From: Flavobacterium piscis
Lineage (GTDB): Bacteria > Bacteroidota > Bacteroidia > Flavobacteriales > Flavobacteriaceae
DNA length: 64,000 bases
NCBI RefSeq assembly: GCF_001686925.1
Contig: NZ_LVEN01000042.1
Coordinates: 310,001 to 374,000, forward strand
Reading direction: 5' to 3'
Below are positions 36,654-44,842 of the stretch, one piece after another (within the stretch, counting starts at the first letter, position 1; every line of letters starts with the position of its first letter). The notes beneath the pieces were generated by a model. It made no database searches and was not told the DNA's origin. It saw nothing but the letters and a program-made list of their open reading frames with translations. The translations under genes and the position numbers were made by a program.

Positions 36654-37283
36654 ATGACAAATAATAACGAAAACGAACTTTCGAAATCTCTTGCACAAAC
36701 TCTTTCGGAATCAGATTTAACCAAAATCGGAATTGATATTGCAGAAATATCAATTGATTCAATACTAGAAAATGGTGTACTTAAAGATTTACCAATTGTT
36801 GGTTCTTTAATTGGAATTTGGAAAACTGGCGTTGCTGTAAATGATTACAGGTTTCTAAATAAAATGATGCTTTTCCTTAAAGAATCATCTATATTATCAG
36901 AAAGCAATCGAAAAAAAATTATTGAAGATTTAGAAGACAGTGAATATCAATCAGAAGTAGGTGAAAAATTAATTGCTATTATTGATAAATTGGAAACTGG
37001 TTCTAAAGCTAAACTTCTTGGAAAAACATTAGCTCTTTTTGGTAATAAAATTATAACAAAAGATGAATTTTGGAGAGTAGCATTTATTATTGAAAGATTA
37101 CCAATGTCGGATATAATTGCGCTAAAAAATTGGAAGACTATTGAATTAAATATAGTTGAAGATATTCGAAGGCACCTTTATCTTTCTGTCGGAATAGGAT
37201 GGTTTGTAATAAATATGTCATCAACTGGATTTTGCTGGCAAGAAAGGTTATGTGAAATTTTTGGCGACTATTTAGTTGATTAA
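36654..37283 (+). CDS. Unrecognised protein with one hydrophobic segment
   Basis: A 209-residue protein (MTNNNENELSKSLAQTLSES...). A hydrophobic helix around residues 40-65 (LPIVGSLIGIWKTGVAV) is followed by charged helices (SNRKKIIEDLEDSEYQ; LETGSKAKLLGKTLALFGNK) and the segment RVAFIIERLPMSDI. I know no function. The position in an accessory block beside tRNA-like scars and a RadC-like gene is compatible with mobile or defence cargo, but no motif supports that directly. Confidence 0.55.
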   Translation: MTNNNENELSKSLAQTLSESDLTKIGIDIAEISIDSILENGVLKDLPIVGSLIGIWKTGVAVNDYRFLNKMMLFLKESSILSESNRKKIIEDLEDSEYQSEVGEKLIAIIDKLETGSKAKLLGKTLALFGNKIITKDEFWRVAFIIERLPMSDIIALKNWKTIELNIVEDIRRHLYLSVGIGWFVINMSSTGFCWQERLCEIFGDYLVD

Positions 37284-37425
37284 TTTAAACTATCCCTAAA
37301 AGATACTACAATGGATTTGGGAAATTGGCTTAATGCAAAATTAAAATTAATGTTGAGCACTAATATAAAAATCATTTTATAGGCTATCATTTTTTGGGAT
37401 GTATTACTAACTATTATAAAGGCGC

Positions 37426-37890
37426 TTATAAAGCGCCTTCATCAGCAAAGGAGTAATAGGATTCTCTAGTTATAATCAAAGAATCCAGTAATGTGATATC
37501 AAGAAGTCTTCCGGCTTCTTTTACTTTTCGGGTTATTTGTTTATCGGCTTCAGAGGCTGTTAGGTTTCCTGAAGGGTGGTTGTGAATCATCATTAAAGAT
37601 GTAGCATTTGCCTTAAGAGCTGACGAGAATATTAGTCTAATATCTACAACAGTTCCAGCAATTCCTCCGGAAGAGATTTCGTAAATTCCTAGTGCCTTGT
37701 GAGCTTGATTCAAAAGTAATACTTTGAACTGCTCGAAGAATTCTATTTTATTATGATCCCAAGCTGAAAGCACAAGTTTATAAGCATCTTTTGAAGATTT
37801 GATTTGTGGTCTTTCAGAGTTTTTTACTTTTGTTTTATAGATCAGTTCAATTTCAGATACATTCTGCCAGTTTTGATTTAAAGTTTCCAT
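37426..37890 (-). CDS. RadC-like JAB/MPN domain protein
   Basis: A 154-residue protein consisting of the C-terminal JAB domain of RadC, without the helix-hairpin-helix part. The metal-binding motif is intact: HNHPSGNLTASEAD, with an upstream Glu (GIYEISSGG). Short RadC-like proteins of this kind are typical of mobile elements in Bacteroidota, though their biochemical role is unsettled. A lone gene in the accessory block. Confidence 0.88.
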   Translation of the reverse strand: METLNQNWQNVSEIELIYKTKVKNSERPQIKSSKDAYKLVLSAWDHNKIEFFEQFKVLLLNQAHKALGIYEISSGGIAGTVVDIRLIFSSALKANATSLMMIHNHPSGNLTASEADKQITRKVKEAGRLLDITLLDSLIITRESYYSFADEGAL

Positions 37891-38387
37891 AATTTCTATA
37901 TTTTAAATTAATTATGGAACATTCACCGGGAATCGCCTAGCAAGCGCAAAAAGCAACGCAATAAAGCAGGATTTTTTTCCTGCATTTATGGGGGAATTTT
38001 TTGCAAGCGCCCGCAGGAGATTCTCGAACTTTGTGACGAAATTAAATAAGATATTAAAAGAAGTATGGATTCGTTAGCATGGGTTGGAAAAGATTCAATG
38101 TAGCCACTATGCAAAAAAAGTAAGGTTCGAACCCCTCATCGCCCACGGAAATTAATAATAAATAGCGGACTGTCAGGGAATACAATCGAACACCTGATCT
38201 CAGTTTTGACATTTTTTGATAACTTAAAATAGTTTTATTCAAAGTTAATATTCCATTTAAGTCAAAAAAAAAATAAAAGTACTTTTCAAAGTGTTTTGCT
38301 TTTTTTAGATATTATCAAATCTAAATAGTTCCAAAAGCTATACGCTTTCTATTTTTTGTATTTTTATTCCCAAAATAAATTTTTAAT
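37891..38387. repeat. Gap with several tRNA-like fragments
   Basis: It holds a GCAGG/CCTGC hairpin (37966-37983), GGAGATTCTCGAAC (about 38016-38029), GGTTCGAACCCCTCATCG near 38120, and a 61-bp segment (38171-38231, with AATCGAACACCTG) that recurs at 40752-40812. All resemble minus-strand tRNA T-arm/acceptor pieces. No complete tRNA can be folded from them. Confidence 0.45.
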
Positions 38388-39293
38388 ATGCGATTCTACA
38401 TCAATACAGAACATTTGAGGAATGAAATTGAATATCCTCAACGATATAAGTTTGAAAATCTTATCAAAAGCTCTATTGTTGTATTTCTTATCATTCTACT
38501 TTTTCTTTTAATGTTTAAACCATTTGGAGTTTATGATCCGGAACTGAAAATGCATTATTTCTTTATTTGTTTTTTACATGCTTTAGCTCCGGCAATAATT
38601 TTATTTGTTTATTTTGGAGTATTGAATTATTTCAGAAAAACGAAGAATCAAACTAAATGGACTTTACTTGAAGAATTCATTCAAATTGGAGCGCTATTAG
38701 TTTTAATTGGTACAGCAAGTTTCTTGATGCGAGATTTACTTTATAACAATCCAAACAACTGGTCATGGAATTATTTCTTTGAAGAAATCAGAAATTGTTT
38801 TGTTGCGGGTATATTTTTCTATTTTTTTCTACGATTATCAACTTTCTATTTTGAGTCAAAAAAAGGATCGCCATTTGTTCTGCAATTTACCCCGCTGACA
38901 GTTAAACCCGAAAAAACAGTTTTAAAATCTAATATTTTTATCACCACACAGGTAAAACAAGATGATTTTTTACTGGATATGGACCAATTACTCTTTGCAA
39001 AAGCAGATGGCAATTACATTGAGTTAACAAAATCGAATGGCCATCAAATGACTACAGAAGTAAAAAGAATTTCGTTAACTCAATTTGAAACTCAAATAAC
39101 AGATTACCCGCACTTATTTAGATGTCACAGAACCTATTTAGTAAATATGTATAAGATCAAACAAGTAGCTGGAAACTCCCAGGGTTATGTATTATCATTT
39201 AAAGAAACAGACATAAAAATACCTGTTTCAAGAAAGCAAATCGATAACTTTAATAGCTGTTATCAGCAGCTTCAAAATAAAAACATTGCCTAA
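38388..39293 (+). CDS. Membrane-anchored LytTR transcriptional regulator
   Basis: A 301-residue protein with about four membrane helices in the N-terminal part (SSIVVFLIILLFLLMFKPFG; HALAPAIILFVYFGVL; IGALLVLIGTASFLM; CFVAGIFFYFFL) and a C-terminal LytTR DNA-binding domain (about 195-295: LLFAKADGNYIELTK, LFRCHRTYLVNMYKI, DIKIPVSRKQI). No receiver or kinase domain is present, so it fits the one-component membrane LytTR class. It lies 101 bp upstream of an acyltransferase gene that has its own promoter and a nearby inverted repeat, a probable target. Confidence 0.88.
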   Translation: MRFYINTEHLRNEIEYPQRYKFENLIKSSIVVFLIILLFLLMFKPFGVYDPELKMHYFFICFLHALAPAIILFVYFGVLNYFRKTKNQTKWTLLEEFIQIGALLVLIGTASFLMRDLLYNNPNNWSWNYFFEEIRNCFVAGIFFYFFLRLSTFYFESKKGSPFVLQFTPLTVKPEKTVLKSNIFITTQVKQDDFLLDMDQLLFAKADGNYIELTKSNGHQMTTEVKRISLTQFETQITDYPHLFRCHRTYLVNMYKIKQVAGNSQGYVLSFKETDIKIPVSRKQIDNFNSCYQQLQNKNIA

Positions 39294-39317
39294 GCTTGTT
39301 GCTTATCACAAAAGCTA

Positions 39318-39332
39318 GTTGCTAGTAACAAC
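39318..39332. promoter_or_regulatory. Near-perfect palindrome, candidate LytTR site
   Basis: GTTGCTAGTAACAAC has one mismatched pair and sits 28 bp upstream of the -7 element of the acyltransferase gene. Confidence 0.4.
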
Positions 39333-39334
39333 CC

Positions 39335-39367
39335 TTGCTCTGGCTGTATTTTCTTGTTGTACGTTTG
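39335..39367 (+). promoter_or_regulatory. Promoter of the acyltransferase gene
   Basis: TTG (39335-39337), 22 bp, then TACGTTTG (39360-39367) resembles the Bacteroidota promoter. The ATG follows 27 bp later. Confidence 0.5.
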
Positions 39368-39394
39368 CCATAAATAACGCAAAACCTATTTATT

Positions 39395-40546
39395 ATGCCA
39401 ACTGCAACAGCTGTTTCAAATGAAGATTCTGGCTCTTTAAACAAATTATTATATATAGATAATATCAAAGTTTTACTGACAATTTTAGTGGTACTTCATC
39501 ACACTTTAATTGCTTACAGTTCTTCGGGAGGCTGGTATTATAATGAACCAAGCAGCTTTTTAGGTGCACGTGCTGTTATGACAATGTTCGTTAGTATCAA
39601 TCAGTCTTTTTTTATGGGGTATTTTTTTCTATTGGCAGCCTATTTTACCGGTTCTTCGTATTCTAGAAAAGGAGCTTCAAAATTTATTAAAGACCGATTA
39701 ACGAGATTAGGAATTCCTATAGTATTCTATTCTTTTATCCTTACACCATTCATGTGTTATCTGGTCTATTATTTTACAAAAAATCATATCACTTATTTTG
39801 AATATCTAAGCGGTTACGATAGTTGGATTGACTTAGGAGTTACATGGTTTGTGGCGGCACTTTTGCTTTTTACATTACTTTATGCAGCAGTAAAAAAAAT
39901 ATTCAAAATTAACTTCGACAAACCTGTGGCAGCACCTAACACGCGTGCCATATTATTATTTGCATTAGCATTAGGAATTATTAGTTTCTTGGTTAGAATT
40001 ATATTTCCTGTTGGATGGGTTCTTGAACCAGTTGGATTTCAGCTTGGGCATTTTTCACAATATATTGCACTATTCATTATCGGATTACTGGCTTCAAAAA
40101 ACAATTGGTTCGATCAACTTTCAGAAAAAACAGGCAGACAGCTGAAAAGATCGGCAATGTTATGTTTATTGTTTTTTCCATTATTTTTTGTCATTAGTTT
40201 CAAGCTAAACACACCCTCTTCTTGGTTTTCCGGAGGTCTTCATTGGCAGGCATTATTATATGCAGTTTGGGAACAATGGATCGGTATATCGATAATAACA
40301 GCATTATTAATTAAAGGAAAAAGAAACTGGAATATTTATTCAAAACTATTTACTAAAGTATCACGCTGTAGTTTTGCTGTTTACATTTTTCATCCGTTTG
40401 TAATTGTAGTACTTACATTAGCGGTAAGAAGCTGGTCTATTGATCCTGCAATAAAACTTCTAGCTATTGCTCCATTAATAGTGCTAAGTAGTTTTGTACT
40501 GGGATCACTTATTTTATTAATTCCAGGAATAAAGAAAATCATTTAG
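39395..40546 (+). CDS. Acyltransferase family 3 membrane protein
   Basis: A 383-residue protein with about ten membrane helices and the acyltransferase-3 start (LLYIDNIKVLLTILVVLHHTL; catalytic-type His in VLHHT). Other helices include FFMGYFFLLAAYFTGSSY and the C-terminal FAVYIFHPFVIVVLTL. Members transfer acyl groups to extracytoplasmic sugars or lipids; the acceptor is unknown. The upstream membrane LytTR protein probably regulates it, and both are bracketed by 61-bp direct repeats. Confidence 0.88.
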   Translation: MPTATAVSNEDSGSLNKLLYIDNIKVLLTILVVLHHTLIAYSSSGGWYYNEPSSFLGARAVMTMFVSINQSFFMGYFFLLAAYFTGSSYSRKGASKFIKDRLTRLGIPIVFYSFILTPFMCYLVYYFTKNHITYFEYLSGYDSWIDLGVTWFVAALLLFTLLYAAVKKIFKINFDKPVAAPNTRAILLFALALGIISFLVRIIFPVGWVLEPVGFQLGHFSQYIALFIIGLLASKNNWFDQLSEKTGRQLKRSAMLCLLFFPLFFVISFKLNTPSSWFSGGLHWQALLYAVWEQWIGISIITALLIKGKRNWNIYSKLFTKVSRCSFAVYIFHPFVIVVLTLAVRSWSIDPAIKLLAIAPLIVLSSFVLGSLILLIPGIKKII

Positions 40547-40950
40547 TATTTTATTTTAAATGATGGGATTAAAATCTTTCGCTGCAATAAATCATTCCTT
40601 CGGGATTTTATAAAGAGTTCCGGACGAACGAGATATAAAATTTCTCTTCAGATTTTGAGATTGATCCATAAAAAAATTAAGGCAAGCAATTTGTGAAGTA
40701 TAAAAAACAACGCCATTGGAATCCGATGGCGTTGTTTGTCTTTGTGTGGAGTGTCAGGGCATGGAATCGAACACTTAATACCCATTCTGACATTTTTTGA
40801 TACCTTAAAATAATCCTGTTACACATTCAGATCATTATTGAGTAGAACAATTTCCTGATTAGTTTTGTTTGTAATAACATAAACTTTTTCGCTTATATCA
40901 AAGTGGTTAGAGTCCTATTCTCGCTACTAAAAATAATTTTTGATAGTGTT
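40547..40950. repeat. Gap with terminator and second copy of the 61-bp repeat
   Basis: A hairpin with 12-bp arms (AAACAACGCCAT 40705-40716, ATGGCGTTGTTT 40726-40737) is followed at 40752-40812 by the repeat matching 38171-38231 (50 of 61 positions). On the minus strand the repeat reads GTGTTCGATTCCATGCCC, like a tRNA T-loop, with the hairpin downstream as its terminator. Confidence 0.5.
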
Positions 40951-41709
40951 TTAGCGATGTGTGTTTTGAGATTTTTGCTCGACAACAACTTCTTCTTTTA
41001 ATTTTGATATTTGATTTTTCAAATTCTCAAAATCAAGATTTATTTTTGTAGCTTCTTTAATATCAAGAACTCTTAAAACTGAAATTTGAGCAGTAATCTG
41101 TGATGCTTTCTGAATTGAAGAATTATAAGGTTTGCTAATTTTGGCATTTCGAAAAATACTTTCATTAGGTCTTAATTTTTGTGAAACAGCTCGGATTATT
41201 TTGAAAGCTTCTCTATTCAATTCCATATTGCTTTTTATAATATTTGCGCTTGGGGAAATAGATTCTAATTTATTTAGCAAAAAATGGGTTCTATTACTAT
41301 TTAATATTTTATTGTATCTCAAATTCATTTTGTTTTGAAATCTTCGATATTTATTTTTATAAAATAATTTAATTAAAAATTCCGTGGACGTATATACTGT
41401 TGGATCAGGTTGAATACAGACCACAAGCTCTGTCAAATTAAATTCATCATACTTTTTAATCCATGAAGCAAATTTTGGCTGTAAATTATTTTTTTCAGTT
41501 TGTATTATTCTAATCGCAATATTATTATACCTCACAGCTATTAATGGATTGCCATCATTTATCTCTTCCCCATTCATGTAATGATTACTCATCCAATCTT
41601 TAAAATCAGGTTCAATTTCATGGATTTTGCTTTTCCAAAAATCTACATTTGATTTATATTTTTCATCATCTTTCAGGAAACCTTGAAAATTTGAAATTTT
41701 ATATTTCAT
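40951..41709 (-). CDS. Unrecognised protein, second gene of a pair
   Basis: A 252-residue basic protein (MKYKISNFQGFLKDDEKYKS...) with a charged middle segment (FYKNKYRRFQNKMNLRYNK) and a C-terminal coiled-coil-like helix (INLDFENLKNQISKLKEEVV). It overlaps the preceding gene by 11 bp, so the two are translationally coupled and likely work together. No family is recognised. A two-gene accessory unit of this type could be a toxin-antitoxin or defence module, but nothing in the sequence demonstrates it. Confidence 0.6.
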   Translation of the reverse strand: MKYKISNFQGFLKDDEKYKSNVDFWKSKIHEIEPDFKDWMSNHYMNGEEINDGNPLIAVRYNNIAIRIIQTEKNNLQPKFASWIKKYDEFNLTELVVCIQPDPTVYTSTEFLIKLFYKNKYRRFQNKMNLRYNKILNSNRTHFLLNKLESISPSANIIKSNMELNREAFKIIRAVSQKLRPNESIFRNAKISKPYNSSIQKASQITAQISVLRVLDIKEATKINLDFENLKNQISKLKEEVVVEQKSQNTHR

Positions 41710-42028
41710 TTTTTTGTGTTTTAGATTTTGTTAGAAAAGCGACCCCTTTATGAACTTCTAGGTCTACACGTTCTTTGTAATTTTTGGGAAAAGATTTATT
41801 ATGTACTGCGGGTATTCCTCCTTTTTTATTTGCTTTATTTACGTAGTCTATACATTCAGCAAAAGCATTTTTTCGAATCTTTAAATCTCTTCTAGTTAAT
41901 TTATTTTTTAAATTTTCTATAAAGACTATTGCTTGACAATGGTATAAAGGGTCAACTTGTGCCCAATTTACGGATTCCTCTAATTTTTGCCCTTGTGCTT
42001 GAAAACGCCCTCTATTTTCTATATCCAT
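41699..42028 (-). CDS. Unrecognised small protein, first gene of a pair
   Basis: A 109-residue basic protein starting at ATG 42028 (MDIENRGRFQAQGQKLEESV). An upstream TTG at 42037 is less likely. The segment GQKLEESVNWAQ and the C-terminal KSFPKNYKERVDLEVHKGVAF have no known motif for me. It overlaps the next gene by 11 bp. Confidence 0.6.
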   Translation of the reverse strand: MDIENRGRFQAQGQKLEESVNWAQVDPLYHCQAIVFIENLKNKLTRRDLKIRKNAFAECIDYVNKANKKGGIPAVHNKSFPKNYKERVDLEVHKGVAFLTKSKTQKNEI

Positions 42029-42756
42029 AAATATCAAAATAATGTTTAAATATTATATTGTGGAATTGTAAGTAATATTATCGTCTGATAAAAATCAAAA
42101 CTTTTATAAATATTAGGTTAATTCTAATTCAAAAGTAATTAACTAAGATTTTCGATCTTAGCTCTTTCGGGACCCTATAGCATAAATTAGCAATCTTTCC
42201 GCAAAGAGAATCTACAAAAGTAAATATAAACAAAAAAAAGTCCAGATTTCTCTGAAGCTTTGTTTTAGTGGCGGGAAGCATTCAAATATCTAACCAGTTT
42301 TTTGAAGATTATTATAGTATCATGAAATACGCATCTTAAAATTTTATTTTGAAATATTAATATAACTTTTTTGAAGAATAAATAGAAGCTTCTTTATTTT
42401 GAAATATAAAACTGTTGAAAGAATTTGGAAAAAAAAATACAAATTGAAAACATGTAGTTTGAATCTTTTTCTGCTTTTTGTTTACATATCCATATATTTG
42501 AAAATTAATCAATGTGTAATATGTATTAGCATGAGTAACAAAATTTGGAGGATTTTTGAGATTTTGTCAGACATATCAATAATTTTAAAAATCTAGAAAA
42601 ATCATTTAATGGAAATAAAAACTAAAAATGATAGGACATTAATTTTTAGAGAAATTAAAGATGAAAGAATATGGAAAACTTAGTCATAATTATCAGCTAG
42701 TGATGACTTCCCTACCACAAAAAAAACTTAATTAATAAAAATAATTTTATAAAAAA
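42029..42756. repeat. Gap with dispersed terminator/tRNA-like scar, copy S3
   Basis: At 42232-42338 lies a copy of the repeat with CAGATTTCTCTGAAGCTT and GGCGGGAAGCATTCAAAT, then CCAGTTTTTTGAAGATTATT as in S2. The rest is very AT-rich. A short open frame at 42399-42596 encodes Lys/Ile-rich sequence and is probably not a gene. Confidence 0.45.
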
Positions 42757-44025
42757 ATGAACCTAAAAACAATACTTTTTTTCTCTCTTTTTTTTCAATC
42801 TATGATAAGTTTTGGACAATTTAAAGGTCCTGAACCAACAATAATTCGGCCTGAAGTTATTCTCCCAGAGAATCAATTAAACGACTTTGCAAAATCATAT
42901 AATAAAAAAAATAAAAAAACAATCATTGGTAAAAAAATCACGGAATATGATATAAATGGAAATATAACGAAAGAAATAGATCCTGGAATTTCTTCGACAA
43001 CAACAACACTTTACACTTATAAAAATAATATTTTAATTGAGAAAATCACGACCACTATATCGGATTCGAAAATAGTGAAAAGGAATAATGCTGAGAATGC
43101 CGCTTACATAAGAGAAAGCTTAAAAAGAGGTGAACAAAGCGTTGTAGTAGCTTCATTTGATGACGAAAAGAAATTGAACACATACAAAGCTATTTTAGAT
43201 AAAAAAAATCGTGTGATTTCGTATATATCTGAACAAAAAGAAAATGACGGTTATAGACCGATTGATATTACTAAGCAAGTTAAAATCGTTTACGATAAAG
43301 ATAAAATCGTAGAAATTACTACGAACAATACTGAAAAAAAGCATTATTTCTATGAGAAAAATTCCCTTGTAAGATCTGAATCTTTAATAGATGATGATGA
43401 TTCAAAATCATCCTATACAAATGATTATGTTTATGATAGTAACAATAATTTAGTTCTAATAAAAAGCAATAGTAAAGGGATTTTTAAAGGAAAACCTTTT
43501 CAATATAGTTCTGTTAACGATTCAGCCGTTTACGATAATAAAAGGAATTTAGTTTGGGCCTATTATATAAGTAATTATATGCCATCTAAAGGAAATGAAA
43601 AAAAACAATTTATAACTTATAAATATGATGCCAATAACAAACTCATCGAGTCTTCTCAATATGAAAACGGAATTGAGCATATAAAAAACGAGTATTTTTA
43701 TGAAAATAATCTAATAACAAAAGTATTAAAAACCTATTTCGTTGGTGTTCCTGTTAAAACTACTGGCTCAAAAACTTATAATTATACTGATGGTAAATTA
43801 TTAGAATACAATGAAATAGATCCTTTTACTAACAGTGAAAAACAGTGTATTTATGAATATGATGAAGCTAAACATTTAAAAAAGATAACTGAAATAAGGA
43901 AATATACAGATAGTAGAACAGGGAAAATCACAAATCATACTTCCACAGCTGATTTCTCTTTTAAAGAAAATACACTAACTTTTAAAAATCAAATAGGGCA
44001 ATTAGAAATTTATGATTTTTTTTAA
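42757..44025 (+). CDS. Secreted YD-repeat-like protein
   Basis: A 422-residue protein with a signal peptide (MNLKTILFFSLFFQSMISFG, then Q). The mature part carries repeats of the type YDxNGNITKEID, YTYKNNILIEKI, YDSNNNLVLIKS and YKYDANNKLIESSQYENG, like the YD/Rhs-type beta-strand repeats of secreted Bacteroidota proteins. No toxin tip or T9SS domain is visible. It may be a periplasmic or surface wall-like protein. Its role is unknown. Confidence 0.75.
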   Translation: MNLKTILFFSLFFQSMISFGQFKGPEPTIIRPEVILPENQLNDFAKSYNKKNKKTIIGKKITEYDINGNITKEIDPGISSTTTTLYTYKNNILIEKITTTISDSKIVKRNNAENAAYIRESLKRGEQSVVVASFDDEKKLNTYKAILDKKNRVISYISEQKENDGYRPIDITKQVKIVYDKDKIVEITTNNTEKKHYFYEKNSLVRSESLIDDDDSKSSYTNDYVYDSNNNLVLIKSNSKGIFKGKPFQYSSVNDSAVYDNKRNLVWAYYISNYMPSKGNEKKQFITYKYDANNKLIESSQYENGIEHIKNEYFYENNLITKVLKTYFVGVPVKTTGSKTYNYTDGKLLEYNEIDPFTNSEKQCIYEYDEAKHLKKITEIRKYTDSRTGKITNHTSTADFSFKENTLTFKNQIGQLEIYDFF

Positions 44026-44077
44026 TAAAAACTTGATAGATTAGATTTATAACTATAAATGAACAGTTCTTAAAACA

Positions 44078-44112
44078 AAAAAGCTTCAGATTTTTCTGAA
44101 GCTTTGTCTTAG
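44078..44112 (-). terminator. Terminator hairpin after the cassette array (scar copy S4)
   Basis: Arms AAGCTTCAGA (44081-44090) and TCTGAAGCTT (44095-44104) form a strong hairpin on the minus strand, just downstream of the outer tRNA-Met fragment. Related hairpins are at 22910, 36428 and 42232. Confidence 0.7.
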
Positions 44113-44166
44113 TAGCGAGGACGGGAGTTGAACCCGTGTCCGCCGCGGCGGATATAAATACTGCAA

Positions 44167-44421
44167 CTATAAGTTTTGGATTATATTTTGAATAAATTCC
44201 CTGCCAATTCCTGATTTGAAATATTTCTCTCTTTTCATTGCTTCCGATTTAGAATGGAAAAATTCGACATGAATTACAGTCCATGGTCTAAATTTTAAAG
44301 TAAATCCTTTTGTTCCAAGATAATTATGAGACTTAAATCTATCAATTAAATTAGAAGTAAAACCCGTATAGTTTTTATTAAATCTTTCAGAATAAAGAAT
44401 ATAGACAACAAATTCTTCCAT
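44167..44421 (-). CDS. GIY-YIG nuclease, cassette copy 1
   Basis: An 84-residue single-domain GIY-YIG (URI-type) nuclease. Motifs are VYILYS (GIY part) and YTGFTSNLIDRFKSHN (YIG part with the catalytic Arg), a His in FKSHN, then Glu in SKSEAMKREKYFKSG and the C-terminal GREFIQN. The ATG at 44421 is preferred to the TTG at 44427. There is no second DNA-binding domain. It is almost identical to the gene at 44532-44786. Such tiny nucleases are frequent in Flavobacteria beside tRNA and rRNA genes, without known function. Confidence 0.88.
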   Translation of the reverse strand: MEEFVVYILYSERFNKNYTGFTSNLIDRFKSHNYLGTKGFTLKFRPWTVIHVEFFHSKSEAMKREKYFKSGIGREFIQNIIQNL

Positions 44422-44440
44422 GTGCAACTTTTATAAACGA

Positions 44441-44471
44441 AAAAAACACCAACTTTTCAGTGGTGTTTTTT
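44441..44471 (-). terminator. Cassette terminator, copy 1
   Basis: Arms AAAAACACCA and TGGTGTTTTT around a 9-nt loop. It is identical to the tRNA-Met terminator at 44806-44836. Confidence 0.8.
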
Positions 44472-44531
44472 ATTTTGTAGCGAGGACGGGAGTTGAACCC
44501 GTGTCCGCCGCGGCGGATATAAATACTGCAA

Positions 44532-44786
44532 CTATAAGTTTTGGATTGTATTTTGAATAAATTCCCTGCCAATTCCTGATTTGAAATATTTCTCTCTTTT
44601 CATTGCTTCCGATTTAGAATGGAAAAATTCGACATGAATTACAGTCCATGGTCTAAATTTTAAAGTAAATCCTTTTGTTCCAAGATAATTATGAGACTTA
44701 AATCTATCAATTAAATTAGAAGTGAATCCAGTATAATTTTTATTAAATCTTTCAGAATAAAGAATATAGACAACAAATTCTTCCAT
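44532..44786 (-). CDS. GIY-YIG nuclease, cassette copy 2
   Basis: An 84-residue protein identical to the copy at 44167 except one residue near the C-terminus (FIQNTIQNL against FIQNIIQNL). Four synonymous differences cluster in the codons for Asn17, Thr19, Gly20 and Phe21 of the YIG motif. The start ATG at 44786 lies 20 bp downstream of the tRNA-Met terminator. Both copies appear intact, which argues for selection or very recent duplication. Confidence 0.88.
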   Translation of the reverse strand: MEEFVVYILYSERFNKNYTGFTSNLIDRFKSHNYLGTKGFTLKFRPWTVIHVEFFHSKSEAMKREKYFKSGIGREFIQNTIQNL

Positions 44787-44805
44787 GTGCAACTTTTATA
44801 AACGA

Positions 44806-44836
44806 AAAAAACACCAACTTTTCAGTGGTGTTTTTT
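44806..44836 (-). terminator. Terminator of tRNA-Met
   Basis: Arms AAAAACACCA and TGGTGTTTTT, starting 7 bp downstream of the tRNA 3' end. Confidence 0.85.
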
Positions 44837-44842
44837 ATTTTG

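Larger units (their letters stand above)
44113..44477 (-). mobile_element. GIY-YIG / tRNA-Met 3'-end cassette, copy 1
   Basis: One of two tandem 365-bp units. In minus-strand order each has a terminator hairpin (44441-44471), a GIY-YIG gene, a 14-bp palindrome TCCGCCGCGGCGGA (44139-44152) and a 26-bp copy of the tRNA-Met T-arm/acceptor end (44113-44138). The outer unit differs from the inner one at only five positions. Confidence 0.7.
44478..44842 (-). mobile_element. GIY-YIG / tRNA-Met 3'-end cassette, copy 2
   Basis: The unit next to the intact tRNA. It contains the tRNA's own terminator (44806-44836), the GIY-YIG gene, the palindrome TCCGCCGCGGCGGA (44504-44517) and a 26-bp copy of the tRNA 3' end (44478-44503). 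The three tRNA 3' ends are spaced at exactly 365 bp (44113, 44478, 44843). Confidence 0.7.

Noticed and set aside
38054..38242. 62-aa minus-strand open frame
   Set aside because: It reads through tRNA-like fragments; its VGDEGFEP segment is a familiar product of such DNA, not a protein family.
42399..42596. Possible 65-aa gene
   Set aside because: Lys/Ile-rich translation of AT-rich sequence, no recognisable start context or family.
44113..44517. Two further tRNA-Met genes
   Set aside because: Only the T-arm and 3' acceptor half are present; no D-arm or anticodon arm precedes them.
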